Source of the DNA: Planctomycetota bacterium
GTDB taxonomy: Bacteria > Planctomycetota > J058
Reading direction: 5' to 3'
DNA: 64,000 nt
Assembly: GCA_019636275.1 (NCBI GenBank)
Contig: JAHBXY010000026.1
Coordinates: forward strand, 1 to 64,000
In this document: in pieces, positions 8,251 to 14,182 of the stretch
Position numbering within the stretch: position 1 is the first letter of the stretch
Layout of the letters: every line of letters begins with the position of its first letter
Program-made: the position numbers and the translations under genes
The notes under the pieces: generated by a model
Database searches by the model: none
The model's input: only the letters and a program-made list of their open reading frames with translations
What the model was told of the DNA's origin: nothing

Positions 8251-8560
8251 GCGCACCTTGCCTTCTGTCAGGGCGAGGCGCGGGGGCTCGACGACCCGGA
8301 GGTATGGAACCGTACGGGTCTGACACGAGTCTCCAGATTCGACCTGGTACTGACTGGGTGGACTCGGGCGTCATGCTCGCGCCATGCACGCGCCATGCAC
8401 GCGGGCCACGACCAGCCGGGTCGCGGGTCCCTTCCTGGCCAGTCGCGCCATCTGGCCGGCGCCCGCGCCCCCGGGCGTGCTCATCCCATACGTTCGCCGG
8501 GAGGCGGGCGAACGTTCGGCGCGCGGATCAAGTACATCAGCGAGACGGGAGGTGATGAAC
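8251..8560. promoter_or_regulatory. Divergent control region with palindrome 8491-8514
   Basis: 310 bases between the minus-strand low-complexity gene and the plus-strand HTH gene. It contains a perfect 8-bp inverted repeat (CGTTCGCC at 8491-8498, GGCGAACG at 8507-8514, 8-base spacing) about 50 bases before the HTH start, and a doubled GCCATGCACGC at about 8381-8401. These are operator-like. No clear sigma-70 promoter is seen. Confidence 0.45.
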
Positions 8561-8938
8561 ATGAGAGGCGAGCGAGACGTTGAGGCGCGGGCGACCGTGC
8601 TGGCCGGCCTCCGGGCCGGGCTGTCGGTGGCCGAGGCGACCCGGCGCGCGGGCGTGTCCCGGCGCTACCCCTACGACCTCGCCCGGCGCTCCGAGCCGGA
8701 CGAGGAGATGGCCGCGGCCCTGGCGGCGACCGCCGGCGCCCGTGGGAAGGCGCGCGGCGGGCGGCGCGGCCCGAAGGTCCAGGCGCCCGCGCCGGACGCG
8801 GCCACGGGCTCCGGAGGCGCCTCGGGCGACCCGCTGGCCGGCGACCCGGCCCCCGGAGCGCCTGGCCGGATGGCCGACTCGGCCGGACGTGATGCGAGCT
8901 GGCGCGCGACCCGGCGACGCCCGCCCGCGCGCGCCTGA
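8561..8938 (+). CDS. Helix-turn-helix protein, possible small terminase subunit
   Basis: 125 residues. The start at ATG 8561 is chosen because GGGAGGT (8547-8553) lies 7 bases before it; the in-frame ATG at 8555 is too close. Residues 8-36 (EARATVLAGLRAGLSVAEATRRAGVS) form a helix-turn-helix like those at the N-terminus of phage small terminases and of some regulators. A basic, glycine-rich linker and low-complexity tail follow. It opens the cluster that leads to the prohead protease, where phages and capsid-related satellites usually place terS. A transcription regulator is the main alternative. Confidence 0.5.
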   Translation: MRGERDVEARATVLAGLRAGLSVAEATRRAGVSRRYPYDLARRSEPDEEMAAALAATAGARGKARGGRRGPKVQAPAPDAATGSGGASGDPLAGDPAPGAPGRMADSAGRDASWRATRRRPPARA

Positions 8939-9108
8939 CGCGGCCCGCGCCCTGGTCGACGGATGAGCGCGACTGGCGGGCGGCCGCCCCGGCGACCGCT
9001 CCGGCCGACGGCCCCGAGGCCGCCCAGGCGACCCGGCTGCGCGTGCTCGCCGCCAACGCCGACGACGTGCTCGCCCGGGCGCGCCGGGCGCGCGGGGAGG
9101 GCGCGTGA
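8893..9108 (+). CDS. Possible small frame or displaced C-terminus upstream of the 86-residue protein
   Basis: This frame has no ATG or GTG near its beginning (it follows a stop at 8890-8892) but ends convincingly: TRLRVLAANADDVLARARRARGEGA, with its stop overlapping the next GTG start in a GTGA. It could start at a CTG near 8899, or be the C-terminus of the HTH protein after a frameshift. I cannot decide between these from composition alone. Confidence 0.25.
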   Translation, partial: CELARDPATPARARLTRPAPWSTDERDWRAAAPATAPADGPEAAQATRLRVLAANADDVLARARRARGEGA

Positions 9109-9365
9109 CCGACCTGGCCGACCGGCTCCCCGAGCTGCGCTCCGTCGCGCTCGATCCGGCGATGCCGCTGGCGCAGCGGGTCGAGGCGGCCCGAGCCTGG
9201 CTCGCCTGCGCGGAGGCCGCCGACCTCGACCTGTCCCTGCGCCTCGACGACCCGACGGCGCCCGGCTGGCAGGCGAGCGAGATGGCCGGCGTGCTCGTGC
9301 TCCTGGAGCTGCCCGAGGACGACCCCGCCGACCCCGCGCCGGCCGGCGGCGACCTGGCCGCCTGA
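9105..9365 (+). CDS. Small acidic helical hypothetical protein
   Basis: 86 residues from GTG 9105, with GGGGAGG at 9094-9100 as Shine-Dalgarno. The sequence is acidic and helical (LPELRSVALDPAMPLAQRVEAARAWLACAEA), with no membrane segment and no recognised motif. It is in line with the HTH gene upstream and the RHH-like, protease and coiled-coil genes downstream. It could be a small structural or accessory protein of the morphogenesis set, but no family supports that. Confidence 0.5.
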   Translation: MTDLADRLPELRSVALDPAMPLAQRVEAARAWLACAEAADLDLSLRLDDPTAPGWQASEMAGVLVLLELPEDDPADPAPAGGDLAA

Positions 9366-9466
9366 GCATCTCTCCTGCGCTGGAGTCTGCTTTCTGGACC
9401 CCGGAGCGGGCATCGGGACACTCAGGGCAGCGGTGCGCAGCGCGGCCGCTGCGAAGGAGGGTCACG

Positions 9467-9739
9467 ATGGCCACGTTCCTGGAGCGCCTGACGTTTCACA
9501 TCGACCAAAGCGACCTGGCCGCGCTCAAGGACATCGCCGGGCGGATGCGCGCCCCGACCGCACTGGCCGCGCGCCTGCTCCTGGCCGTGGGCATCCAGGC
9601 CGCGCGGCGCGATCCCAGCTTGCTCCTCGGCGGGGCCGTCGACGTGATCGGCGGCGCCGACCCGACGCCCGACCCGGCGCCCGCGGTGCCCGGGCTCCCG
9701 CATGGCGCCCGCACGCGCGCGCGTGGCGGTGCGGCGTGA
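9467..9739 (+). CDS. Small hypothetical protein with possible ribbon-helix-helix start
   Basis: 90 residues. ATG 9467 has the best ribosome-binding site of the element (AAGGAGGG, 6-base spacing). The first 50 residues (FHIDQSDLAALKDIAGRMRAPTALAARLLLAVGIQAA) have a strand-helix-helix pattern with T-A-L-A-A spacing that resembles arc/CopG-type ribbon-helix-helix proteins. The rest is a proline/alanine tail. Its stop overlaps the GTG of the protease gene (GTGA at 9736-9739). A DNA-binding regulator is a reasonable guess. Confidence 0.55.
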   Translation: MATFLERLTFHIDQSDLAALKDIAGRMRAPTALAARLLLAVGIQAARRDPSLLLGGAVDVIGGADPTPDPAPAVPGLPHGARTRARGGAA

Positions 9740-10305
9740 GCGGCACCTGCTACCGCGCGCCGATCGCGCTTCGTTCGATCGATGAGGCCGCCCGCGAGGC
9801 GACCATCGTGGCGGCGACAGAGGCCGCCGTCGCCATGCCCCACGGCGCCGAGGTCCTGCTCTGCCGCCCCGAGGCCGTCGACCTGGCGCGCTACCGCGCG
9901 AACCCGGTCATCCTGGACACTCACAACGGCGCCACGATCGACGCCGTCATCGGCAGCGCGCGCGAGGTCGAGGTCGCCAGTGGGCTGATCCTCGTGCGCG
10001 CCCGCTTTGCCTCGACCGAGCGCGGCACGCGCGCATGGGAGCTGGTGCGGACCGGCCACCTGAAGGGCGCGAGCATCGGCTACGTGGTGACCGAGGCGCG
10101 GCACGTCCGCGCGGGCGAGGTCGACCCCTGCGGCGCGCGCGGCCCTGCCATCGTTGCGACCCGCTGGACGCTCCTGGAAGTAAGCCTGTGCCCGGTTGGC
10201 GCCGACGCGCTCGCCGGCGTGCGCTCGCGCGGCGCGGCGACGCTCTCGCCGTTCGACCTCATCAGCGACGACGAGCTGCTCGCCACCCTCAAGCGCGTGT
10301 TCTGA
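9736..10305 (+). CDS. HK97-family prohead protease (peptidase U35-like)
   Basis: 189 residues. The family pattern is clear: ILDTHNG with the likely catalytic His63, RARFASTERG, then GHLKGASIGY with the likely catalytic Ser113, and TLLEVSLCPVGADA near residue 148. In tailed phages this serine protease is assembled inside the procapsid, removes the scaffold or the delta domain of the capsid protein, and then degrades itself. Length matches the family (about 170-230). It is coupled by GTGA to the previous gene. In a complete phage the next gene would be the major capsid protein, but here a coiled-coil protein follows, so the substrate may come from a helper phage. Confidence 0.85.
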   Translation: MSGTCYRAPIALRSIDEAAREATIVAATEAAVAMPHGAEVLLCRPEAVDLARYRANPVILDTHNGATIDAVIGSAREVEVASGLILVRARFASTERGTRAWELVRTGHLKGASIGYVVTEARHVRAGEVDPCGARGPAIVATRWTLLEVSLCPVGADALAGVRSRGAATLSPFDLISDDELLATLKRVF

Positions 10306-10319
10306 CAGGGAGCGCGAAC

Positions 10320-11123
10320 ATGATGAACATGACCGCGACGATCATCGACAACACCGACCGCGCGGCGCTCGCCGCCGCGGAGCGCGCCCGCGTCGACCGG
10401 ACGCGCGCCCTCGCCCGCGCCGTCGTCGACGGCCCGGCGCCGGACCCCGCGGAGGTCACGCCCGACGTTCTCGCCGAAGCCCGCCGCCTGCGCGCGCTGC
10501 GTGACGCGCTGGCCGCCCGCCGGGAGCTGCCGGCGTTGCGGGCGCGCGAGGCCGAGGCGCGCGAGCGCGCGGCGAAGCGGCGCGCCGAGCTGGTGAAGAT
10601 CATCGAGACCGCCCAGGCCGAGATGTCGGACCTCGGGCGAGCCTCGCTCGCGGCCGCCACGGCCGCGAGCGAAGCGGCCCACCGGGCGGCGGGCGCCACG
10701 GCCGCGCTGACCGACGACGACCGCCGAGCGGTGCTCGACCTGGAGCGGCTCATCGAGGCGAACCGGGCGCGGGCGAACGCCCTCCGCCGCGCCGCCGACG
10801 AGGCCCCCGGCCTGCTCGCGCGGATCGGTGCACGGGTGGCCGACCTCGCGGGCCGCATCGCCTCCCGCCGCTGGGTCGATGATGCCCTCGTGATGGAGCG
10901 GCTCACGCGAGACCACGATGAGGCGACGGCCGAGCAGATGCGGCTCGCGGCCCTGTCGCCGGCGGCGCTGCGCCGGGAGGCGGACGACCTCGACCGGCAG
11001 GCCGCCGACCATGAGGCGGCGCTGGCGGCCCTGTGGGAGAAGATCGCCGCCGCCGCCGCCGCCGACGCGGCGCCGGCCGCGACCCCGGCGGCGACCTCGA
11101 CGAAGGGCCGGCGCTCGCGGTGA
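10320..11123 (+). CDS. Coiled-coil protein in the capsid-protein position
   Basis: 267 residues from ATG 10320, with GGGAG at 10308-10312. It is almost entirely alanine-, arginine- and glutamate-rich helix (for example LPALRAREAEARERAAKRRAE and later RREADDLDRQAADHEAALAAL) and has no beta-rich HK97 capsid fold. It lies 14 bases after the protease gene. HK97 capsid proteins carry an N-terminal coiled-coil scaffold (delta domain), and many phages have a separate scaffold. A free scaffold or capsid-size-determining protein, like Sid of P4 or CpmB of SaPIs in role only, is therefore an attractive inference. It might equally be an unrelated structural coiled coil. Confidence 0.6.
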   Translation: MMNMTATIIDNTDRAALAAAERARVDRTRALARAVVDGPAPDPAEVTPDVLAEARRLRALRDALAARRELPALRAREAEARERAAKRRAELVKIIETAQAEMSDLGRASLAAATAASEAAHRAAGATAALTDDDRRAVLDLERLIEANRARANALRRAADEAPGLLARIGARVADLAGRIASRRWVDDALVMERLTRDHDEATAEQMRLAALSPAALRREADDLDRQAADHEAALAALWEKIAAAAAADAAPAATPAATSTKGRRSR

Positions 11124-11365
11124 CCGGCGACCCGCTGGCGCTCGCGCGCGTGGCCGACCGGCTGCTCGCCGGCGGCGCCGGCCCTCGGGGTCGCTCGACG
11201 AAGCGGCGGCGGCGGGACGTGCTGCCACCGGCGGGCGACGAGGCCGAGGAGCGCGCGCGGCGCGTGGCCTTGATGGCCTGGCGGGCTGCGCGCCGCCTTG
11301 ACCTCTGGACCGGCGACCCGCTGCCGTTGGCCGCGCTCGACGCGCTCGACCGGGCCGCGGGCTGA
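11120..11365 (+). CDS. Small basic hypothetical protein
   Basis: 81 residues from GTG 11120, whose GTGA overlaps the stop of the coiled-coil gene. It has a strongly basic patch (RGRSTKRRRRD) and a helical tail (RRVALMAWRAARRLDLWTGDPLPLAALDALD). No family is recognised. It is the last gene before the long inverted repeat at 11374-11442, so it probably ends the morphogenesis transcript. Confidence 0.5.
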   Translation: MTGDPLALARVADRLLAGGAGPRGRSTKRRRRDVLPPAGDEAEERARRVALMAWRAARRLDLWTGDPLPLAALDALDRAAG

Positions 11366-11741
11366 CGCACAACGCGGCCGCGGGCGACCGGCGGCCGGCC
11401 CTTCGCCTTCGGGGTCGGGCCGACCGGTTCGCCCGCGGCCGCACCCTCTCCGCCCTGGTGGTCGAGCACGCCCTGGTGGTCGAGCACGCCCTGGTGGTCG
11501 AGCACGCCCTGGTGGTCGAGCCGCTGCCCATCGCCGCCTTCAACCGGCCGCCAACGACCGGCGCATCCTCGGCGCAGGCAAGTGCGCGCATCGCCGGCTG
11601 CGAGCGGCTGCGAGCGGTTCTGGCCGCGCCGGCCGCCGTCCGCCCCCGTTCGGCTGTCGGTGGCGCGGCTAGGTTGCCCGTCGTGACGAAGGGCGCGAAC
11701 GCGTGTGAGGGCGCCCCCGCCCCGTCACGAGGAGGACGACG
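11366..11741. other. Intergenic region with inverted repeat and minisatellite
   Basis: 376 bases. Two perfect 13-bp arms (GCGGCCGCGGGCG, 11374-11386, and its complement 11430-11442) enclose 43 bases and could end the upstream transcript. The 18-bp minisatellite follows at 11452-11523. From 11530 to the excisionase gene I see only a weak TAGGTT at about 11671 as a possible -10 element. Confidence 0.6.
11452..11523. repeat. 18-bp minisatellite, 4 copies (last one partial)
   Basis: Unit GCCCTGGTGGTCGAGCAC at 11452, 11470 and 11488, with a fourth diverging after 16 bases at 11506. It is related to the array at 7840-7947. Confidence 0.95.
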
Positions 11742-12020
11742 ATGAAGCCGGCCAACCAGACCCCGAACGACGACCTTCCGCTGACCTCGCGACAGTTCGC
11801 CGCCCGTTGCGGCGTGACGGACGAGACCATCCGCCGCTGGGTCCGCGGCAAGCGCATCACGCCCCACGGCCGGACGCCCACGGGGCAGATGCGGTTCCAC
11901 CCTGACCAGGTGGCGGAGGTCCTCGCGGCGCGTGCCGCGCCGACGGAGCGCGCGCAGGACATCGAGGCGCACATCACCGTGGCCCGCGAGCGGGCGCGGC
12001 TTCGCCGCGGGACGGCGTAG
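11742..12020 (+). CDS. Excisionase / MerR-like helix-turn-helix protein
   Basis: 92 residues behind GAGGAGG. Residues 13-55 (LTSRQFAARCGVTDETIRRWVRGKRI, then GQMRFHPDQVAEVLA) are a winged-helix HTH of the MerR/excisionase (HTH_17) type: two helices, an R-R-W recognition helix and a wing. It is directly upstream of the integrase gene, the classical place for a recombination directionality factor that bends attachment sites and favours excision. It may also control the integrase promoter. Confidence 0.7.
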   Translation: MKPANQTPNDDLPLTSRQFAARCGVTDETIRRWVRGKRITPHGRTPTGQMRFHPDQVAEVLAARAAPTERAQDIEAHITVARERARLRRGTA

Positions 12021-12122
12021 GTGGCGGAGTCCTCGCTGGGGACGCTAGGATGCGAGCGGGCCGGAGAGGCGCGCCAACGCCCCGCCGGCCCTGACCGTCC
12101 CCCGCCTAACCAGGAGGCGAAG

Positions 12123-13454
12123 GTGGCTGACACGCACCCTACCACCCTCAAGGCATGGACCGTGACTCTCGCCCCGCCGCGGCGGGCGCAGCGGGAGCGC
12201 GGCATCCAGATGCGCGCCTACGGGCCGAAGGGACCCAACGGGCGCCCGCGCGAGCAGCGCATGACGACCGGGACGGATGACCCGGTCAAGGCGGAGCTGC
12301 AACGCGTCGCCTGGGAACGCGACCTCAACGAAGGCGCCGAGCGCGCGCGGCAGAAGGCGGACCCGTCCGCCGGGCCGTCCCTGCTCGACCTCGTGGATGC
12401 CCGCCTGGCGGCGCTCCGTAAGGACCCGACCAAGAGTCCGAACACCGTCGCCGGGACCGCGGCGGCGCAGAAGGCGCTCAAGGCGCTCGTGGAGATGATC
12501 CCCGCCGCGAGCCTCGACCGCGCGACGGTGGTGCGCCTCCGGGACGAGCTGGTCGCGCTCAAGCTGCGGCCGGTGACCGTGAACACGTACATGGGCGTGC
12601 TCAAGGCTTCCTGGAACTGGGCCCGGGAGCGCGACCTGGTGGCGCTCGACTGGCCACGCCTGAAGGCCCTGCCGCGCGGCCCGCGCACGAAGCGGCCCTT
12701 CACCGACGACGAGGTCCGCCGGCTGGTGGAATGGGTCGAGGCGCATCAGCCTGTCTGGCTCCCGCTGGTGGCGTTGCTGGCCGACACCGGCCGGCGCGTG
12801 GGCGCCCTCGTGAAGCTGCGCGGGGCGGACATCGACCGGCGCGAGTCCACGATCACCGTTCGGGACAAGGGGCGCGGCGGCGAGGGCGCCGACGTGGCCT
12901 GCGTGCCCGTCTCGCCCGAGGTCATGGCCCTCCTGCCCACGCCGGAGAGGCCGGAGCACTACGTGTTCGCCAGCCGCGGGCGCGGCGGCCGGAGCGCGCC
13001 CAGGCCGACGGAGCACATCGACCGCGAGTCCGTGCTGCGGGTCATCCAAAAGGCCCTGGTGGGGATCGGGGTGGCCGACGCGGAGCGGCTGGACACCCAT
13101 AGCCTTCGCCGGGCGTTCTGCACGACCGCGGAGCGGGCCGGGGTGGCGGCCGACGTGGGCCGGCGGGTGACCGGCCACCGGACCCGGGCGATGTGGGAGC
13201 ACTACCAGGGCGGGGCCGTGGGGGACGACCTGCACGACGTCGTCCGCCGGGTCCGGGCGCAGCGGTTCGGGGGCGCGGGCGCGGGCGCGGGCGCCGAGGG
13301 CGCCCCGGCGACCGAGGCTGCCTCCCGCGTTGCCTCCCGCTCCGGCCGTCCAGAACACGAACGGCCCGGAGCCGAAGCTCCGGGCCGTCTCAAGCTTGTG
13401 GTGGGACTCGAACCCACAACCTCATCTTTACGAAAGATGTGCTCTACCAATTGA
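12123..13454 (+). CDS. int: Tyrosine recombinase (site-specific integrase)
   Basis: 443 residues. GTG 12123 is preferred over GTG 12021 because AGGAGG (12112-12117) lies 5 bases upstream. An N-terminal arm-binding-like section and a SAM-like core-binding domain (about 85-175) precede the catalytic domain. Catalytic residues are Arg225 (DTGRRVGAL), His326/Arg329 (DTHSLRR), His352 (VTGHRT) and Tyr361 (WEHYQGG). It inserts and excises the element at the tRNA-Thr anticodon region. The last 20 or so residues (VVGLEPTTSSLRK) are the antisense of the tRNA itself, so the C-terminus is encoded across attR and would change on excision. The terminator hairpin at 13361-13388 is also inside the frame. Confidence 0.9.
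   Translation: MADTHPTTLKAWTVTLAPPRRAQRERGIQMRAYGPKGPNGRPREQRMTTGTDDPVKAELQRVAWERDLNEGAERARQKADPSAGPSLLDLVDARLAALRKDPTKSPNTVAGTAAAQKALKALVEMIPAASLDRATVVRLRDELVALKLRPVTVNTYMGVLKASWNWARERDLVALDWPRLKALPRGPRTKRPFTDDEVRRLVEWVEAHQPVWLPLVALLADTGRRVGALVKLRGADIDRRESTITVRDKGRGGEGADVACVPVSPEVMALLPTPERPEHYVFASRGRGGRSAPRPTEHIDRESVLRVIQKALVGIGVADAERLDTHSLRRAFCTTAERAGVAADVGRRVTGHRTRAMWEHYQGGAVGDDLHDVVRRVRAQRFGGAGAGAGAEGAPATEAASRVASRSGRPEHERPGAEAPGRLKLVVGLEPTTSSLRKMCSTN
13361..13388 (-). terminator. Element-supplied terminator for tRNA-Thr
   Basis: Perfect 12-bp stem (13361-13372 with 13377-13388) with a UUCG loop on the minus strand, then TCGTGTTC. It is 4 bases beyond the tRNA 3' end. The element therefore brings a replacement for the host terminator, which was displaced to 3739-3764. 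Confidence 0.75.
13393..13429. repeat. attR: 37-bp copy of the tRNA-Thr 3' half
   Basis: Exact match to 3772-3808. This is the copy within the intact tRNA. The right-hand identity limit is the anticodon loop. Confidence 0.9.
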
Positions 13455-13465
13455 GCTACACAAGC
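13393..13465 (-). tRNA. tRNA-Thr (anticodon CGT)
   Basis: The minus strand folds into a complete cloverleaf: acceptor GCTTGTG/CACAAGC, D arm GCTC-AATTGGTA-GAGC, anticodon arm CATCT-TTCGTAA-AGATG, variable AGGTT, T arm GTGGG-TTCGAGT-CCCAC. The anticodon is CGT (threonine, codon ACG). The discriminator base is T and no CCA is encoded. The 5' part is original host sequence; the 3' half is supplied by the element (attR, 13393-13429). The gene is only 12 bases downstream of the zinc-ribbon protein stop and may be cotranscribed with it. Confidence 0.95.
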
Positions 13466-13477
13466 ACGCCGTGACCG

Positions 13478-14173
13478 TCAGTCCTCGAGGAGCACGCCCA
13501 GGGACAGGTGGAACTGCCCGTCGCGGAAGTCCTCGAGGCGCGCACTATACCGGATGGTCTTCTCCACCTTCAAGCCAGAGAGGTCCTGCCCCGGCTTGAA
13601 CTGCACGACGGCCGTGGCGCGCCCGCCCAGGCCGTCGTCCGCGAGGCCCATGATACGCGCCGACGGGTCGATGTCGACGATCACGCCCTCCCAGGCGACG
13701 AACTTGCCCTTGTGCTCCGACTCCCAGATCTCCCGCCGCCGCTGCTCGGGCCCGCCCGAGCGCAGGTAGATCCGGCCGAGCTCGTGCGGCTTGATCGTGA
13801 TCGGCGTGTCCCGCCCGGGGTCGGGCGCCGGCTGGTGCGCGCGCACGAAGGAGACGATCACCCCGATCAGCGTGCCGACGAGGACCAGCCCGAAGACCCC
13901 CCACGCCGCGGGCATCCAGTTGGCCCGGACGTTCACCCGCTGGACGGGCCGCCCGCACTCGTTGCAGCGCATGGCCCGGGCCGGGATCTGCGCCTGGCAG
14001 AACGGGCACTCGACCTTGGGCCCCCCGCCGGTCTTGCCCTCGACGTTGCGCTGCTCGATCGTCTCGCCGCCGCCGCCGCCGCCGCCCTCGCCGCGCTGGA
14101 TCTCCGTCCCGCACTTCCAGCACGCGCTGGAGTCGTCGGGCACGTCCTCGCCGCAGTAAGGGCACATGTTCAT
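13478..14173 (-). CDS. Double zinc-ribbon membrane protein
   Basis: 231 residues. Ribbon 1 has cysteines 4, 7, 18 and 21; ribbon 2 has 56, 59, 70 and 73 (CPFC-x10-CNEC). A glycine-rich linker lies between them. One membrane segment (about 89-110, AAWGVFGLVLVGTLIGVIVSF) precedes a soluble C-terminal domain, which on the usual topology lies outside the cytoplasm. That domain looks beta-rich (KFVAWEGVIVDIDPSARIMGL), perhaps OB-like, but I do not recognise a named family. It is 10 bases downstream of the long L7/L12-like gene, with GAGG before the ATG, so the two form an operon. Role unknown; adaptor or scaffold is a guess. Confidence 0.65.
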   Translation of the reverse strand: MNMCPYCGEDVPDDSSACWKCGTEIQRGEGGGGGGGETIEQRNVEGKTGGGPKVECPFCQAQIPARAMRCNECGRPVQRVNVRANWMPAAWGVFGLVLVGTLIGVIVSFVRAHQPAPDPGRDTPITIKPHELGRIYLRSGGPEQRRREIWESEHKGKFVAWEGVIVDIDPSARIMGLADDGLGGRATAVVQFKPGQDLSGLKVEKTIRYSARLEDFRDGQFHLSLGVLLED

Positions 14174-14182
14174 GGCTCGGCC

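Larger units (their letters stand above)
3772..13429. mobile_element. Integrated ~9.6-kb element in tRNA-Thr(CGT), satellite-like
   Basis: Boundaries are the 37-bp direct repeats 3772-3808 and 13393-13429, which match the 3' half of the tRNA-Thr gene up to the anticodon loop. An integrase sits at the right end reading toward attR, preceded by an excisionase-like HTH gene. Between the ends lie an operon with a primase-helicase, a nested inverted-repeat region, a helix-turn-helix protein, small unknowns, a prohead protease, a coiled-coil protein and several minisatellites. No portal, major capsid, large terminase, tail or lysis gene is visible. The content fits a phage satellite (PICI/P4-like logic) or a strongly reduced prophage. 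Mobility is inferred from intact catalytic residues and intact att repeats. Confidence 0.85.

Noticed and set aside
7350..8583. Plus-strand frames with SCPSCPSCP and VVEHGL repeats
   Set aside because: They are the translation of the DNA repeats, without ribosome-binding site, and cross the hairpin. The minus-strand frame has a better start.
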